Assembly (NCBI RefSeq): GCF_001905595.1
Contig: NZ_LIXI01000005.1
Span: forward strand, 372,001 to 436,000
Length of the DNA: 64,000 nucleotides
DNA from: Streptomyces sp. CB00316
GTDB lineage: Bacteria > Actinomycetota > Actinomycetes > Streptomycetales > Streptomycetaceae
Reading direction: 5' to 3'
Shown here piece by piece: positions 34,775 through 44,082 of this stretch. The translations under genes and the position numbers were made by a program. The stretch's first letter is position 1. Each line of letters starts with the position of its first letter. The notes below the pieces were generated by a model. The model was not told the origin of the DNA, made no database searches, and saw only the letters and a list, made by a program, of their open reading frames with translations.

Positions 34775-34782
34775 TCCTTCAG

Positions 34783-34856
34783 TAGCGGGGACAGGATTTG
34801 AACCTGCGACCTCTGGGTTATGAGCCCAGCGAGCTACCGAGCTGCTCCACCCCGCG
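34783..34856 (-). tRNA. Initiator tRNA-fMet (CAU), copy 2
   Basis: Identical over all 74 nt to the copy at 32176-32249, including the anticodon-stem GGG/CCC pairs and C1-T72 mismatch. Only short flanks are shared, mainly the terminator arm, so the sequence outside has diverged while the tRNA is conserved. Confidence 0.96.
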
Positions 34857-34898
34857 TCGTTGTGTTCAAACCGTACCACGACGCGGGGTGGTGCTTTC

Positions 34899-37871
34899 TC
34901 AGGTGCCCTGGTCGCCGCCCTGCTCGGCCCCGTCGCCCTCATCGGGCTTCTTGGCCGCGTCGGCTCCGTCGTCCTTCTCCGGAGTATCGGCCTTGTCGCC
35001 CTCGGCACCGCCCGCGGGCTGAGCCTTGGCCGCCCGCTCCAGAGCTTCCTGGAGCGCGTCCTGGGCCTTGCCGTAGGCCGGCCAGTCCTGCTCCTTCAGC
35101 GCCGCCTCACCGTCCTCGTACGCCTTCTGGGCGTCCGCGATGGCCCTCTTGAGCGCGTCGCTGCCGGTGGCCGGCGGCTTGGTGGTGTCACCCGGCGGCT
35201 CACTGGGGTCGGACGGGGTGGTGTCGGCGTCGCCGTCGACCCCGAAGACCGCGTTGAGCGCGTCTCCCAGGTTGTTCTCGAAGACGATCTTCGAACCGTA
35301 CGAGGCGGCCACCTTGCGCAGCAGCGGGTAGTTCTGTGTGCCACCGCGCGTGTAGACGGGCTCGATGTAGAGGAAGCCGCCTTCGAGCGGCACCGTCAGC
35401 AGGTTGCCGTACTCGATGTCGGAGTCCGTGCCCTTGAGGTTCCTCACGAACTCGGCGACGTCGTCGTTACCGTTGAGCTCACTCTGTACCTGGCCCGGGC
35501 CCTTCACCGTGGAGGTGACCCGCAGCAGTCTCATCGTGCCGTAGTCCTTGCTGGCCGCGTCCGCGTTCACCGCCATGAAGGCGCCGAGGTTCGGGCGCCC
35601 CCTCGGGGTGAACGTGGTGGTCAGCGAGAACGCCTGCTGGTCCTGGCCCGGCATCTTCATGGACAGGTAGTACGGCGGGACGGAACCGGGCTCCTTGTTG
35701 GTCGGGTCGTCCGGCACCTGCCACGCGTCGGAGCCGCTGTAGAACTGCGCGGGGTCCTCGACGTGGTAGCGGGTGAGCAGCTCGCGCTGGACCTTGAAGA
35801 GGTCCTGCGGGTACCGCAGGTGGTCCATGAGCGTCTGCGGGATCTTCGAGCGGGCCTCCACCGTGCCCGGGAACGCCTTGCGCCAGGTCTTGAGGACCGG
35901 GTCCTTGGTGTCCCACTCGTAGAGCTTGACCTTGCCGTCGTACGCGTCGACGGTGGCCTTCACCGAGTTGCGGATGTAGTTGACCTGGTTCTGCTGGGCG
36001 ACGACCGCGCGCTGGTTGGTGGTCAGCGAGTCGGCCGTGGTGTCGCCGAGCGTCGTCCGCGAGGCGTACGGGTAGCCGTTCGTCGTGGTGTAGGCGTCGA
36101 CGATCCACTGGATCCGGCCGTCGACGACCGCCGGGTAGGCGTCGCCGTCGATGGTCAACCACGGGGCGACCGCCTCGACGCGCTCCTTGGGCGTGCGGTT
36201 GTACAGGATGCGCGAGCCGTCACCGATGGCTCCCGAGTACATGATCTGCGGCTCGCTGAACGAGACCGCGTACGCGGCGCGGTTGAAGGAGTTGGAGAGG
36301 CTGACCCCGCTGTCGCCCTCGTAGCTGGTGGTCTTCTCACCGTCCTCCTCGTAGTCGAGCTCCTTCTGGGGCCCGCCGACGATGGAGTACTGCTCGGTCT
36401 TCTCGCCGTAGTAGATCCGCTGCTCGTACTTCCCGAACTCACCGGTGGACGGCAGACCCGACTCGATGAAGTCCGGGGACCCCGTCGGGTTGGTGCCGGT
36501 GGTGGTGCCGCGGGCCGCGATGGCGCCGTAGCCGTGGGTGTACGTGAAGTGGTCGTTGATCCAGTTCCGCTTGGGCAGGCCCTGGATGTTCAGCTCACGC
36601 AGGCCGATGACGGTGTCCTGCTCCTTGCCGTCCTTGCCCTTGTAGCGGTCGACGTCCAGCGTCTTGGGGAACTGGTAGTAGTTCCTGCGCTGCTGGAGCT
36701 GCTGGAAGGCGGGGGAGACGACGTTGGGGTCCATCACGCGGTAGCTGGCGGCCGTGTTGGCGGCGGCCCGCAGCTCGGTGTCGTCGCCCGTGGTGGCCTG
36801 GCCCGCGTAGTCCTCCATCACCGCGTCGTCGATGTCGTACGCATCGCGTGTCGCGTCGATGTTCTTCTGGATGAACGGCGCTTCCTTGGCCTGCTCGTTC
36901 GGCTGGACCTGGAACTTCTGCACGATCGCCGGGTAGAGCCCCCCGATCAGGATCGCCGAGAGGACCATCAGGCCGAAGCCGATGACCGGCAGCTGCCAGG
37001 TGCGGCGCCACAGCGTCGCGAAGAACAGCACCGCGCAGATCGCCGCGATGCAGAAGAGGATGGTCTTCGCCGGGAGATAGGCGTTCGCGTCGACGTACCG
37101 CAGGCCCGTCCAGTTCTCCGCGGCCTTGAAGTCACTGGACTTCACCGCGAGCCCGTACCGGTCGAGCCAGTAGGCCACGGCCTTCAGGGAGACGAAGATG
37201 CCGAGCAGCACCGAGAGGTGACCGGTGGCCGCGCCGGTGGCGCGGGCGCCGGGGCTGGTGATGCGCAGCCCGCCGTACAGGTAGTGGGTCAGGGCGGCGG
37301 CGATCAGCGAGAGCACGGTCGCCGCGAAGCCGAAGCCCAGCAGGAAGCGGTACCACGGGAGGTCGAAGGCGTAGAAGGCGACGTCCAGCTTGAACTGGGG
37401 GTCCTTCGTGCCGAACGGCACCCCGTTGACGTACATCAGCCAGGTACGCCACTGGCCGGAGGCGGATGCTCCGGCGATCAGTCCGACGAGCGCGGTGACG
37501 GCGAGCAGCACCCACTTCTTGAAGGGGGCGACGCTCATCCGGTAGCGGTCCAGGCTCTGCTGCTCCAGCGACATCGCGCTCAGCGGCGGCCTGAGCCGGT
37601 GCGCGAGCCAGATGTTCACGCCGATGGCCAGGGCCATCACCAGTCCGAAGACGAGGAACAGCCCGATCTTGGTCCACAGGGTGGTGGTGAAGACGGAGGA
37701 ATACGCGACCGACCGGTACCAGAGCCAGTCCGTCCAGAACCCGGCGAACATGACGAAGGCCATGGCGAGAACCGCCAGGACCCCCAAGGTCATGAGCAGG
37801 GTGCGGACGCGCCGGGACGGGCGGCCGACACTGATCCGTGGCCCGGTCGGGCCTCCGCCGCGGTCCGGCAT
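34899..37871 (-). CDS. UPF0182 family large membrane protein
   Basis: A roughly 990-residue UPF0182 (COG1615) protein. The N-terminal third has about seven membrane helices ([20 protein letters not shown] near 23, then [20 protein letters not shown]). A large extracytoplasmic domain follows with [25 protein letters not shown] and YFLYIEP-like segments ([14 protein letters not shown]). The tail is Ala/Asp/Glu/Lys-rich and low in complexity ([20 protein letters not shown]). I used the ATG at 37871; a TTG at 37883 would add LAFQ, matching where I recall related proteins starting. The function is unknown. Confidence 0.92.
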   Translation of the reverse strand: MPDRGGGPTGPRISVGRPSRRVRTLLMTLGVLAVLAMAFVMFAGFWTDWLWYRSVAYSSVFTTTLWTKIGLFLVFGLVMALAIGVNIWLAHRLRPPLSAMSLEQQSLDRYRMSVAPFKKWVLLAVTALVGLIAGASASGQWRTWLMYVNGVPFGTKDPQFKLDVAFYAFDLPWYRFLLGFGFAATVLSLIAAALTHYLYGGLRITSPGARATGAATGHLSVLLGIFVSLKAVAYWLDRYGLAVKSSDFKAAENWTGLRYVDANAYLPAKTILFCIAAICAVLFFATLWRRTWQLPVIGFGLMVLSAILIGGLYPAIVQKFQVQPNEQAKEAPFIQKNIDATRDAYDIDDAVMEDYAGQATTGDDTELRAAANTAASYRVMDPNVVSPAFQQLQQRRNYYQFPKTLDVDRYKGKDGKEQDTVIGLRELNIQGLPKRNWINDHFTYTHGYGAIAARGTTTGTNPTGSPDFIESGLPSTGEFGKYEQRIYYGEKTEQYSIVGGPQKELDYEEDGEKTTSYEGDSGVSLSNSFNRAAYAVSFSEPQIMYSGAIGDGSRILYNRTPKERVEAVAPWLTIDGDAYPAVVDGRIQWIVDAYTTTNGYPYASRTTLGDTTADSLTTNQRAVVAQQNQVNYIRNSVKATVDAYDGKVKLYEWDTKDPVLKTWRKAFPGTVEARSKIPQTLMDHLRYPQDLFKVQRELLTRYHVEDPAQFYSGSDAWQVPDDPTNKEPGSVPPYYLSMKMPGQDQQAFSLTTTFTPRGRPNLGAFMAVNADAASKDYGTMRLLRVTSTVKGPGQVQSELNGNDDVAEFVRNLKGTDSDIEYGNLLTVPLEGGFLYIEPVYTRGGTQNYPLLRKVAASYGSKIVFENNLGDALNAVFGVDGDADTTPSDPSEPPGDTTKPPATGSDALKRAIADAQKAYEDGEAALKEQDWPAYGKAQDALQEALERAAKAQPAGGAEGDKADTPEKDDGADAAKKPDEGDGAEQGGDQGT

Positions 37872-38007
37872 CTGGAAAGCCAACGTGCGCACCTCGAAGT
37901 TCGCGGTCGTGTGGAGCGGGCCCAGCGGTCCTAGAACCCACCTATGCAACTTACTGAAGCTTTACCTAGTTCCCGATACCGGGGCCGAAGGAGGCAGGAT
38001 ATTGCCC

Positions 38008-38568
38008 ATGCCCAACGTTTCCCCCGCAGGACCCCCGATGGCAGCGAGCCCGCTCACCGTCGCCGTCCTCGAAATCGACGCCTATGCCTCCACTCTCGGC
38101 TGGGACCAGCCCGCCCGGCTGTTCGCCCTGGTCGACACCGCCCGGCTGCGGGTCCAGGAGCCGGGTCTGGCCGCTCAGCTCGGGCTGGACGACGCAGCCT
38201 CGACGACCGCATCCCTCACACCGATCGAGCAGGAGGAGCTGTCCGCCGGTACCGCCCTGGACGATTTCCTCGGCACCATCGCCTGGCCCGATTCCGTGGC
38301 CGGCTGCGCCATGACCGTGGAGCGGCTGATGCTGCCGCCGTCCGCCGAGGCCTCCGTACCGGAAGGGCTCAGCGACAGGCAGCTCACCCAGTGGGTCGCC
38401 AAGCACCCCGACCGGCAGGAGGTGCGGATGACGGTGGCCGTGCTGCGGGACGGGGCGCGTGAGTCCGCCGTGCGGCTGCGCGAGAAGGACTCCCCCACCG
38501 AGGTGCTGACCGGTGCGGGTCTGGTGCCGGGGCTGGCCGAGGCCCTCGCGGCGACGTTCGAGTCCTGA
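38008..38568 (+). CDS. PPA1309-family protein
   Basis: A 186-residue protein of the actinobacterial PPA1309 family: VAVLEIDAYASTLGWDQPAR, then LFALVDTARLRVQEPGLA, followed by QEELSAGTALDDFLGTIAWP and CAMTVERLMLPPSAE. The ATG at 38008 has GGAGG 13 bases upstream. It is divergent from UPF0182 and convergent with the PDZ protease, a conserved order in Streptomyces as I recall. The function is unknown. Confidence 0.88.
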   Translation: MPNVSPAGPPMAASPLTVAVLEIDAYASTLGWDQPARLFALVDTARLRVQEPGLAAQLGLDDAASTTASLTPIEQEELSAGTALDDFLGTIAWPDSVAGCAMTVERLMLPPSAEASVPEGLSDRQLTQWVAKHPDRQEVRMTVAVLRDGARESAVRLREKDSPTEVLTGAGLVPGLAEALAATFES

Positions 38569-38598
38569 CGGGCCCGCCGTCCGCTTCCCGACGCGCTG

Positions 38599-39702
38599 TC
38601 AGCCTGCCGAGCAGCTCGGCAGCGCGTCGGTCTTCCCGGCGCTGATCTGCTCCAGCGACTTCCTGGCGTCGTCGAGGTTCTTGACCCTGACCAGAGTCAG
38701 CCCGTCCGGGGTGTCCGAGGCGGCCGCCGCGCAGTTGTCGTCGGGCGTGAGGAAGTAGCGGGCGCCCGCTTCGCGGGCCCCGACGAGCTTCATGTTGATC
38801 CCGCCGATCGGGCCGACCTTGCCCGCGTCGTCGATGGTTCCGGTGCCCGCGACGAACTTTCCGCCGGTCAGGTTGCCGGGGGTGAGCTTGTCGATGATGC
38901 CCAGGGAGAACATCAGCCCGGCGCTGGGGCCGCCGACGTCCGCGAGCTCGATGTCGATGTCGAACGGGAACGTGTGGTCGGTCCCGGCCCTGATCCCGAC
39001 GACCGCCCGCTCCTTGCCGCCCTCCTCCGCGGGGGGCGCCTTCTCGGTGGTGATGGTGATCTTCCGGCTGCCCTCGGGTGCCCGGCCGGCCTTCTCCGCG
39101 GCGGCCGCCTCCTTCGCCGGGACGATGGTGAAGGTGACGTCCTCGCCGGGCTGGTGCTTGGTGACGAGCTCGGCGACGTCAGCGGGCTCCTCGACCACGG
39201 CGCCGTCCACGGCCTTGATCACGTCACCCGCGTGCAGTTTGCCCTCGGAAGGAGTGCCCTTGACCACGGTGGAGACCACGACCTGGGTGGCGACCGGGAT
39301 GTCCAGCTCCTTCAGGGCGGCGACTTTGGCGCTCTCCTGGGACTGGCTGAACTCCTCGGCGTTCTCCTGGGTGGACTGCTCCTCGGTCTTGCCGTCCGGG
39401 TAGAGGGTGTCGTGCGGTACGACGACGCTGTCGTGGGCCAGCCAGCCCCACACGGCCTGGCCCAGGTTCATCCGGTAGTCCGCTCCGGTGACGCGCACCG
39501 TCGTCATGTTGAGGTGCCCGGATGTCGAGTAGGTCTTGCGACCGGTGATCCGCAGGACGGGCTCGCCACGCGCCTCGCCCAGGGTGTTCACAGTCGGCCC
39601 GGGAGACATCTCCGCATACGGGACTTTGATCAGCAGGCCTGCGCAGAACAGCACGATGAGGATGAGGGCGGAGGCGAGCATCGTCGCGGTGCGGCGTGGC
39701 AT
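38599..39702 (-). CDS. YlbL-type Lon-like PDZ serine protease
   Basis: A 367-residue membrane-anchored protein: one N-terminal helix (ATMLASALILIVLFCAGLLI, about 7-26), an N-terminal domain, a PDZ domain (about 160-240, GTPSEGKLHAGDVIKAVDGA), and a C-terminal S16 Lon-like protease domain with the Ser in GGPSAGLMFSLGI and the Lys in GGINMKLVGAREAGA, forming the Ser-Lys dyad. The ATG at 39702 starts the homology. Substrates are unknown; B. subtilis YlbL acts in the DNA damage response. Confidence 0.92.
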   Translation of the reverse strand: MPRRTATMLASALILIVLFCAGLLIKVPYAEMSPGPTVNTLGEARGEPVLRITGRKTYSTSGHLNMTTVRVTGADYRMNLGQAVWGWLAHDSVVVPHDTLYPDGKTEEQSTQENAEEFSQSQESAKVAALKELDIPVATQVVVSTVVKGTPSEGKLHAGDVIKAVDGAVVEEPADVAELVTKHQPGEDVTFTIVPAKEAAAAEKAGRAPEGSRKITITTEKAPPAEEGGKERAVVGIRAGTDHTFPFDIDIELADVGGPSAGLMFSLGIIDKLTPGNLTGGKFVAGTGTIDDAGKVGPIGGINMKLVGAREAGARYFLTPDDNCAAAASDTPDGLTLVRVKNLDDARKSLEQISAGKTDALPSCSAG

Positions 39703-39805
39703 GGAACGACAGTACGGGAAGGGCCTGTCCGTCCACCGTCGGGGCCGGTCCGTCCGGGGATCGGCCGAAGCGCGGCGGAAGGTGGTCACGCGGCGTTCGA
39801 CGGCC

Positions 39806-39976
39806 TCAGAGAGCCTCGGAACCGGAGTGCGACTTCTCCATCGCGTCACGGAACCTGGCGTACCCGGCGAGCTCGGCGACATCGCCGGTCGTGCGGTTGC
39901 GAGCAGCCCAGCTCGCCCATATCGCACCGCCGACAGCAGCGAAAAGTGGAATCAACAGCCAAGCGAGTGCCGCCAT
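39806..39976 (-). CDS. 56-residue single-span membrane protein
   Basis: The translation begins MAALAWLLIPLFAAVGGAIW, one strong transmembrane helix at about 2-25, then a basic and polar tail ending EKSHSGSEAL. The ATG at 39976 is preceded by GGGAGG with five bases spacing, an excellent site, and codon use matches neighbours. It lies between moaE and the ylbL-type gene on the same strand with 103 and 126 bp gaps. The function is unknown. Confidence 0.85.
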   Translation of the reverse strand: MAALAWLLIPLFAAVGGAIWASWAARNRTTGDVAELAGYARFRDAMEKSHSGSEAL

Positions 39977-40102
39977 CACGACCTCCCTACCCCATGAGCG
40001 ACCGAGTGATCGATCTGCAGATTAACGATCCGGAAGACCAACGCTCACGGCAGGGGTGCGGTTACGCAAATCGGGGCTGATGCGCTCCGGTCCGGTTTGC
40101 GC

Positions 40103-40564
40103 TCAGCAGGCCCCGACCCACTCCTCCGTCCCGTCGGAGAAACGCTGGTGCTTCCAGATCGGAACCTCGTGCTTGAGGTCGTCGATGAGCTTGCGGCAGG
40201 CGGCGAAGGCCTCCGCGCGGTGCGGACAGGCGACGGCGACGACCACCGCCAGATCGCCAACCTCCAGTTCACCCACCCGGTGGACGGCGGCGAGGCCGCG
40301 CACCGGGAATTCGGCGACGACCTTCTCCGCCACTCGGCGCAGCTCGTCCTCGGCCGAGGGATGGCAGGAGTAGCCGAGCGCACCGACGTCCTGTCCGGCG
40401 TCGTGGTTGCGCACGGTGCCGACGAAGAGGGCGATGCCGCCCGCGGCGCCGTCCCCGACGGAACGGAAGACCTCGTCGACGGAGAGTTCGCTCTCCCGGA
40501 TCGCCAGCAGCCGGATGGGGTCGGAAGCCGCCTGCTCACCGGGGTGGTCCTGGGTGCGTGCCAT
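40103..40564 (-). CDS. moaE: Molybdopterin synthase catalytic subunit MoaE
   Basis: The 153-residue protein transfers sulfur from MoaD thiocarboxylate to precursor Z. Signatures are GGIALFVGTVRNHDAG, a HRVGELEVGDLAVVVAVACP strip, HRAEAFAACRKLIDDLKHEV and PIWKHQRFSDG with the catalytic Lys. The start is an ATG at 40564. No moaD or other cofactor gene is adjacent, so it is an isolated copy. Confidence 0.95.
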   Translation of the reverse strand: MARTQDHPGEQAASDPIRLLAIRESELSVDEVFRSVGDGAAGGIALFVGTVRNHDAGQDVGALGYSCHPSAEDELRRVAEKVVAEFPVRGLAAVHRVGELEVGDLAVVVAVACPHRAEAFAACRKLIDDLKHEVPIWKHQRFSDGTEEWVGAC

Positions 40565-40664
40565 GCCCCCATCGTGCCGTACGGCACCGACATCGCGGAA
40601 TTGCCTGTTCGACCGGCGGACGCGCGGCCGCGTTGGAGCCTCCTACAGACGGCGGCCGGCCGTC

Positions 40665-41822
40665 TCAGATGCGGCGTCGGGCCTTACGGGCCCGGCGGAC
40701 GAGGGCAGCCGTACCGAGCAGGGCGACCGTGGCGCCGGCGGCGGTGGCCGTGGCGGCGGTGGCGTCCTTGCGGCCGAGGCGGCGTCCGGCGAGCGTGTGG
40801 CGTCCCTCGACCTCTTCGAGGAGCGCTCCGAGGACCTCCTCGTTGGTCCACCGCGGCCGCCATCCCACGTCGTGCAGCCGGCTCACGCTGACCACCCAAG
40901 GATGCATCGTGTACGCCAGGTCGCCGGCCGGGGACGGGGTGAGCCCGATGCGGTGCAGCCGGGCGGCCGCTCCCAGGGCGACGGCGGAGGGCAGCTCCAT
41001 CCGGCGTACGCCGCTGAGCTCCTCGACCTCCTCCTGTTCGAGCCAGCCGTCGCAGCCGACCGCGAACTCGCCGTCGATCTTCTCCAGGGCCGCGTACTCC
41101 AGAGCCGTCACCAGGTCGTCGACATGGCAGAACTGCCAGGTGGGGCGGGAACCGGCGACAACCAGGAGACGCGGTGACTCGAAGTAGCGGGTCAGCGCGG
41201 TGTCCGTGCCGCCGACCAGGACGGTGGGGCGTACGACGGTGACGTTGAGCCCGGGGTGGGCGCGGGGGGCGCGGCGGCCGAGCCGTTCGATCTCCAGGAG
41301 GTCGCCGACGCCGGTGGCCTCGGCGGTGGCGCGGAGCTCGGCGTCCTCGGAGAGCGGCACATCGTTGTCGGGCAGCGCGCCGTAGACCATGGCCGAGGTG
41401 CACAGCACGACCCGGTGGACCCCGGCGGCGGCCGCGGCGGTGAGCACGGTCTGGGTGCCCCGTACGTTGTAGGCGGTACGGGCGGCGGGGTCGGTCTCCA
41501 GGTCGAGGTCGAGCGCCAGGTGCACGACGACGTCCGCGCCGCGCAGCTTCTCCGCGATGGCCGGATCGCGTACGTCCAGGATGTGCCAGGTCGCCTCGGA
41601 GACCTCTCCGCGGCGTTCGTCGATCGCGATGACCTGCTTGATCTCGTCGGATGCGGCGAGGCGGGCGGTCAGCAGCTCACCGACGCCGGTGGCGGCACCG
41701 GTGACCGCGACGACGGGGCCCCGGTTCCTGGGGGGCCTGGGGTGTTTCTTCTCGGGCGTGCTCTCGGGCGAGGGGTCGGTCAGGTTTCGCGCTGCGCGAA
41801 CCTGCGGATCTGGGGAACTCAC
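40665..41822 (-). CDS. NAD-dependent epimerase/dehydratase-like SDR with C-terminal hydrophobic tail
   Basis: A 385-residue extended SDR: VVAVTGAATGVGELLTARLA (a GxxGxGxx-like nucleotide motif), LDVRDPAIAEKLRGADVVVH, TSAMVYGALPDND (the Tyr-containing region), and VTVVRPTVLVGG. No obvious YxxxK pair is seen, so it may be non-catalytic. The tail carries a likely membrane anchor (GATVALLGTAALVRRARKAR). The GTG at 41822 is used, with GGAGA upstream; longer frames are unlikely. The function is unknown. Confidence 0.82.
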   Translation of the reverse strand: MSSPDPQVRAARNLTDPSPESTPEKKHPRPPRNRGPVVAVTGAATGVGELLTARLAASDEIKQVIAIDERRGEVSEATWHILDVRDPAIAEKLRGADVVVHLALDLDLETDPAARTAYNVRGTQTVLTAAAAAGVHRVVLCTSAMVYGALPDNDVPLSEDAELRATAEATGVGDLLEIERLGRRAPRAHPGLNVTVVRPTVLVGGTDTALTRYFESPRLLVVAGSRPTWQFCHVDDLVTALEYAALEKIDGEFAVGCDGWLEQEEVEELSGVRRMELPSAVALGAAARLHRIGLTPSPAGDLAYTMHPWVVSVSRLHDVGWRPRWTNEEVLGALLEEVEGRHTLAGRRLGRKDATAATATAAGATVALLGTAALVRRARKARRRI

Positions 41823-42012
41823 CGGGCGTCTCCAGCGGTTGTCTTCAGTACGTACCCGAATGACGCGTACGTACCAGGTGGCGTCCATCCTGCCGCAGGC
41901 CGGGAGTCGGCGGAGCACTGAGGCCCGAAGCGGGCGTGGTGTCTACGCTGGATGGTGATGTCGGGCAGTCGCCGTCGGTTCGAGCCGGCGGCCCTATGAG
42001 CCGAGGAAACCC

Positions 42013-43452
42013 GTGAGTGACACCCCATTCGGATTCGGCCTTCCGCCGGAGGAGCCGGAGAACGGCGACGAGGGCAAGAAGAAGGACCCCACCGAGGGTG
42101 GGCAGAGCGCGGGCGGGCCCGGAGGCCCGTTCGGATTCGGGCCGGGGGCGGGCGGGGACAACCCGTTCGCCGCGATGTTCGGCTCGATGAACCCGAACGA
42201 TCTCGGTGCGGCCTTCCAGCAGCTCGGCCAGATGCTGAGCTACGAGGGCGGTCCCGTGAACTGGGACATGGCCAAGCAGATCGCCCGCCAGACCGTCTCG
42301 CAGGGGACGGCCGACGGCACCAAGGACGCGAGTGTCGGCCCCTCCGAGCGGACGGCGGTCGACGAGGCGCTGCGGCTGGCGGACCTCTGGCTGGACGGTG
42401 TGACGTCGATGCCCTCCGGTTCGGTCTCCACCGTGGCGTGGAGCCGCGCGGAGTGGGTCGAGGCCTCCCTGCCGGCCTGGCAGCAGCTGGTCGACCCGGT
42501 GGCCGAGCGGGTGGGCCTGGCGATGGGCGATGTGCTGCCCGAGGAGATGCAGGCCATGGCGGGCCCGCTGATCGGCATGATGCGGTCGATGGGCGGCGCC
42601 ATGTTCGGCCAGCAGATCGGGCAGGCCGTGGGCGTGCTGGCCGGTGAGGTGGTCGGTTCCACGGACATCGGGCTGCCGTTGGGCCCGGCGGGCAAGGCCG
42701 CGCTGCTCCCGCTGAACGTGGCGCAGTTCGGCAAGGACCTCAGCGTCCCGCAGGACGAGGTGCGGCTGTATCTGGCCCTTCGCGAGGCCGCCCACCAGCG
42801 GCTCTTCGCCCATGTGCCGTGGCTTCGCTCGCACCTGTTCGGTGCCGTCGAGGCGTACGCACGCGGTATCAAGGTCGACACCAGCAAGCTGGAGGACGTC
42901 GTCGGCCAGTTCGACCCCTCGAACCCCGAGCAGTTGCAGGACGCCCTTCAGCAGGGCATGTTCCAGCCCGAGGACACGCCTGAGCAGAAGGCCTCCCTGG
43001 CCCGTCTGGAGACGGCTCTGGCGCTCGTCGAGGGCTGGGTGGACGCGGTGGTCCACGAGGCCGCGAAGTCCCGGCTGACCTCGTCGGACGCCCTGCGCGA
43101 GACGATGCGCAGGCGCCGTGCGTCCGGCGGCCCGGCCGAGCAGACGTTCGCCACGCTCATCGGTCTCCAGCTGCGCCCGCGCCGGCTGCGGGACGCCTCG
43201 CGGCTGTGGGCCTCGCTCACCGACGCCCGGGGCCTGGAGGGCCGCGACGCCCTGTGGGCGCACCCGGACATGCTGCCGACGGCGCACGACCTGGACGACC
43301 CTGACGGCTTCGTCCACCACGAGCAGGCCGACTTCTCCGAGCTGGACAAGATGCTCGGCGAGGCCGCGAAGGGCCCGCAGAAGCCCGCCGAGGAGAAGGA
43401 CGCCCCGGACAAGGACACCGGCGACGACGGCAAGGACGGCCGCGACCAGTGA
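42013..43452 (+). CDS. Zincin_2-family zinc-dependent metalloprotease-like protein
   Basis: A 479-residue protein of the actinobacterial DUF2342/zincin_2 family. A Gly/Pro-rich N-terminus (PFGFGPGAGGDNPFAAMFGS) precedes a helical domain with the metal-site-like motif LREAAHQRLFAHVPWLR and the segment DMAKQIARQTVSQG. The C-terminal 40 residues are acidic and Lys-rich (EEKDAPDKDTGDDGKDGRDQ). The GTG at 42013 follows GAGGAAA. It overlaps the Nudix gene by 4 nt, so they form an operon. The substrate is unknown. Confidence 0.88.
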   Translation: MSDTPFGFGLPPEEPENGDEGKKKDPTEGGQSAGGPGGPFGFGPGAGGDNPFAAMFGSMNPNDLGAAFQQLGQMLSYEGGPVNWDMAKQIARQTVSQGTADGTKDASVGPSERTAVDEALRLADLWLDGVTSMPSGSVSTVAWSRAEWVEASLPAWQQLVDPVAERVGLAMGDVLPEEMQAMAGPLIGMMRSMGGAMFGQQIGQAVGVLAGEVVGSTDIGLPLGPAGKAALLPLNVAQFGKDLSVPQDEVRLYLALREAAHQRLFAHVPWLRSHLFGAVEAYARGIKVDTSKLEDVVGQFDPSNPEQLQDALQQGMFQPEDTPEQKASLARLETALALVEGWVDAVVHEAAKSRLTSSDALRETMRRRRASGGPAEQTFATLIGLQLRPRRLRDASRLWASLTDARGLEGRDALWAHPDMLPTAHDLDDPDGFVHHEQADFSELDKMLGEAAKGPQKPAEEKDAPDKDTGDDGKDGRDQ

Positions 43453-43997
43453 CCCTGCACGACGACGCCACCCTCGTACTGAAGGGCTACGCCCCTGAGC
43501 ACGGGGCCGGGGCTGAGGACGGCCAGGCGGAGCTGCGCCAGGCCTACCTGGACCACCTGGCACTCCACGACGACGGCATGTGGAAGGCGTGCGCGGCCGG
43601 GCATCTGACGGCCAGCGCCCTGGTGATCGATCCGGAGCGGGAGAAGGTGCTGCTCACCCTGCACCGCAAGCTGCGGATGTGGCTCCAGATGGGCGGGCAC
43701 TGCGAGCCGCGGGACACCACCCTGGAGGCCGCGGCGCTCCGTGAGGCGATGGAGGAGTCCGGCATCACGGGGCTCACCCTGCTGCCGGGCGGGCCGGTCC
43801 GGTTGGACCGGCACCCCATTCCGTCCCCCTGCAACCGGCACCTCGACGTCCAGTACGCCGCCCTGGCCCCGGCCGGAGCGGCGGAGCGGATCAGCGAGGA
43901 GTCCCTGGAGCTGCGCTGGTTCGGCTACGAGGACGTGCCGGAAGTGGCCGACACCTCCGTCGTACGGCTGCTGGAAGCGACCCGCGCCCGGCTGTAG
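43449..43997 (+). CDS. Nudix hydrolase
   Basis: A 182-residue protein with a complete Nudix box GGHCEPRDTTLEAAALREAM-EESGI (GX5EX7REUXEEXGU) in a MutT-like fold. The GTG start overlaps the upstream stop by 4 nt. The substrate is a nucleoside diphosphate derivative by family, but not deducible. A terminator follows. Confidence 0.92.
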   Translation: MTLHDDATLVLKGYAPEHGAGAEDGQAELRQAYLDHLALHDDGMWKACAAGHLTASALVIDPEREKVLLTLHRKLRMWLQMGGHCEPRDTTLEAAALREAMEESGITGLTLLPGGPVRLDRHPIPSPCNRHLDVQYAALAPAGAAERISEESLELRWFGYEDVPEVADTSVVRLLEATRARL

Positions 43998-44019
43998 CCG
44001 TCGGATGCACGGACGCGCC

Positions 44020-44052
44020 TAAGGGGCGGCCTTTGGGAGAGGCCGCCCCTTA
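44020..44052. terminator. Bidirectional terminator between the Nudix and AIM24 genes
   Basis: TAAGGGGCGGCCT (44020-44032) pairs perfectly with AGGCCGCCCCTTA (44040-44052), a 13-bp stem with a 7-nt loop, flanked by T-rich bases in both readings. It lies between two convergent transcription units. Confidence 0.9.
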
Positions 44053-44082
44053 CCGCTGTGACCTGCGGGTGGAGGACAGAGG

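Noticed and set aside
41963-41990. A GGTTCGAGCC element resembling a tRNA T-arm upstream of the zincin_2 gene
   Set aside because: No acceptor, D-arm or anticodon arm could be assembled around it, so it is a chance match or a small hairpin.
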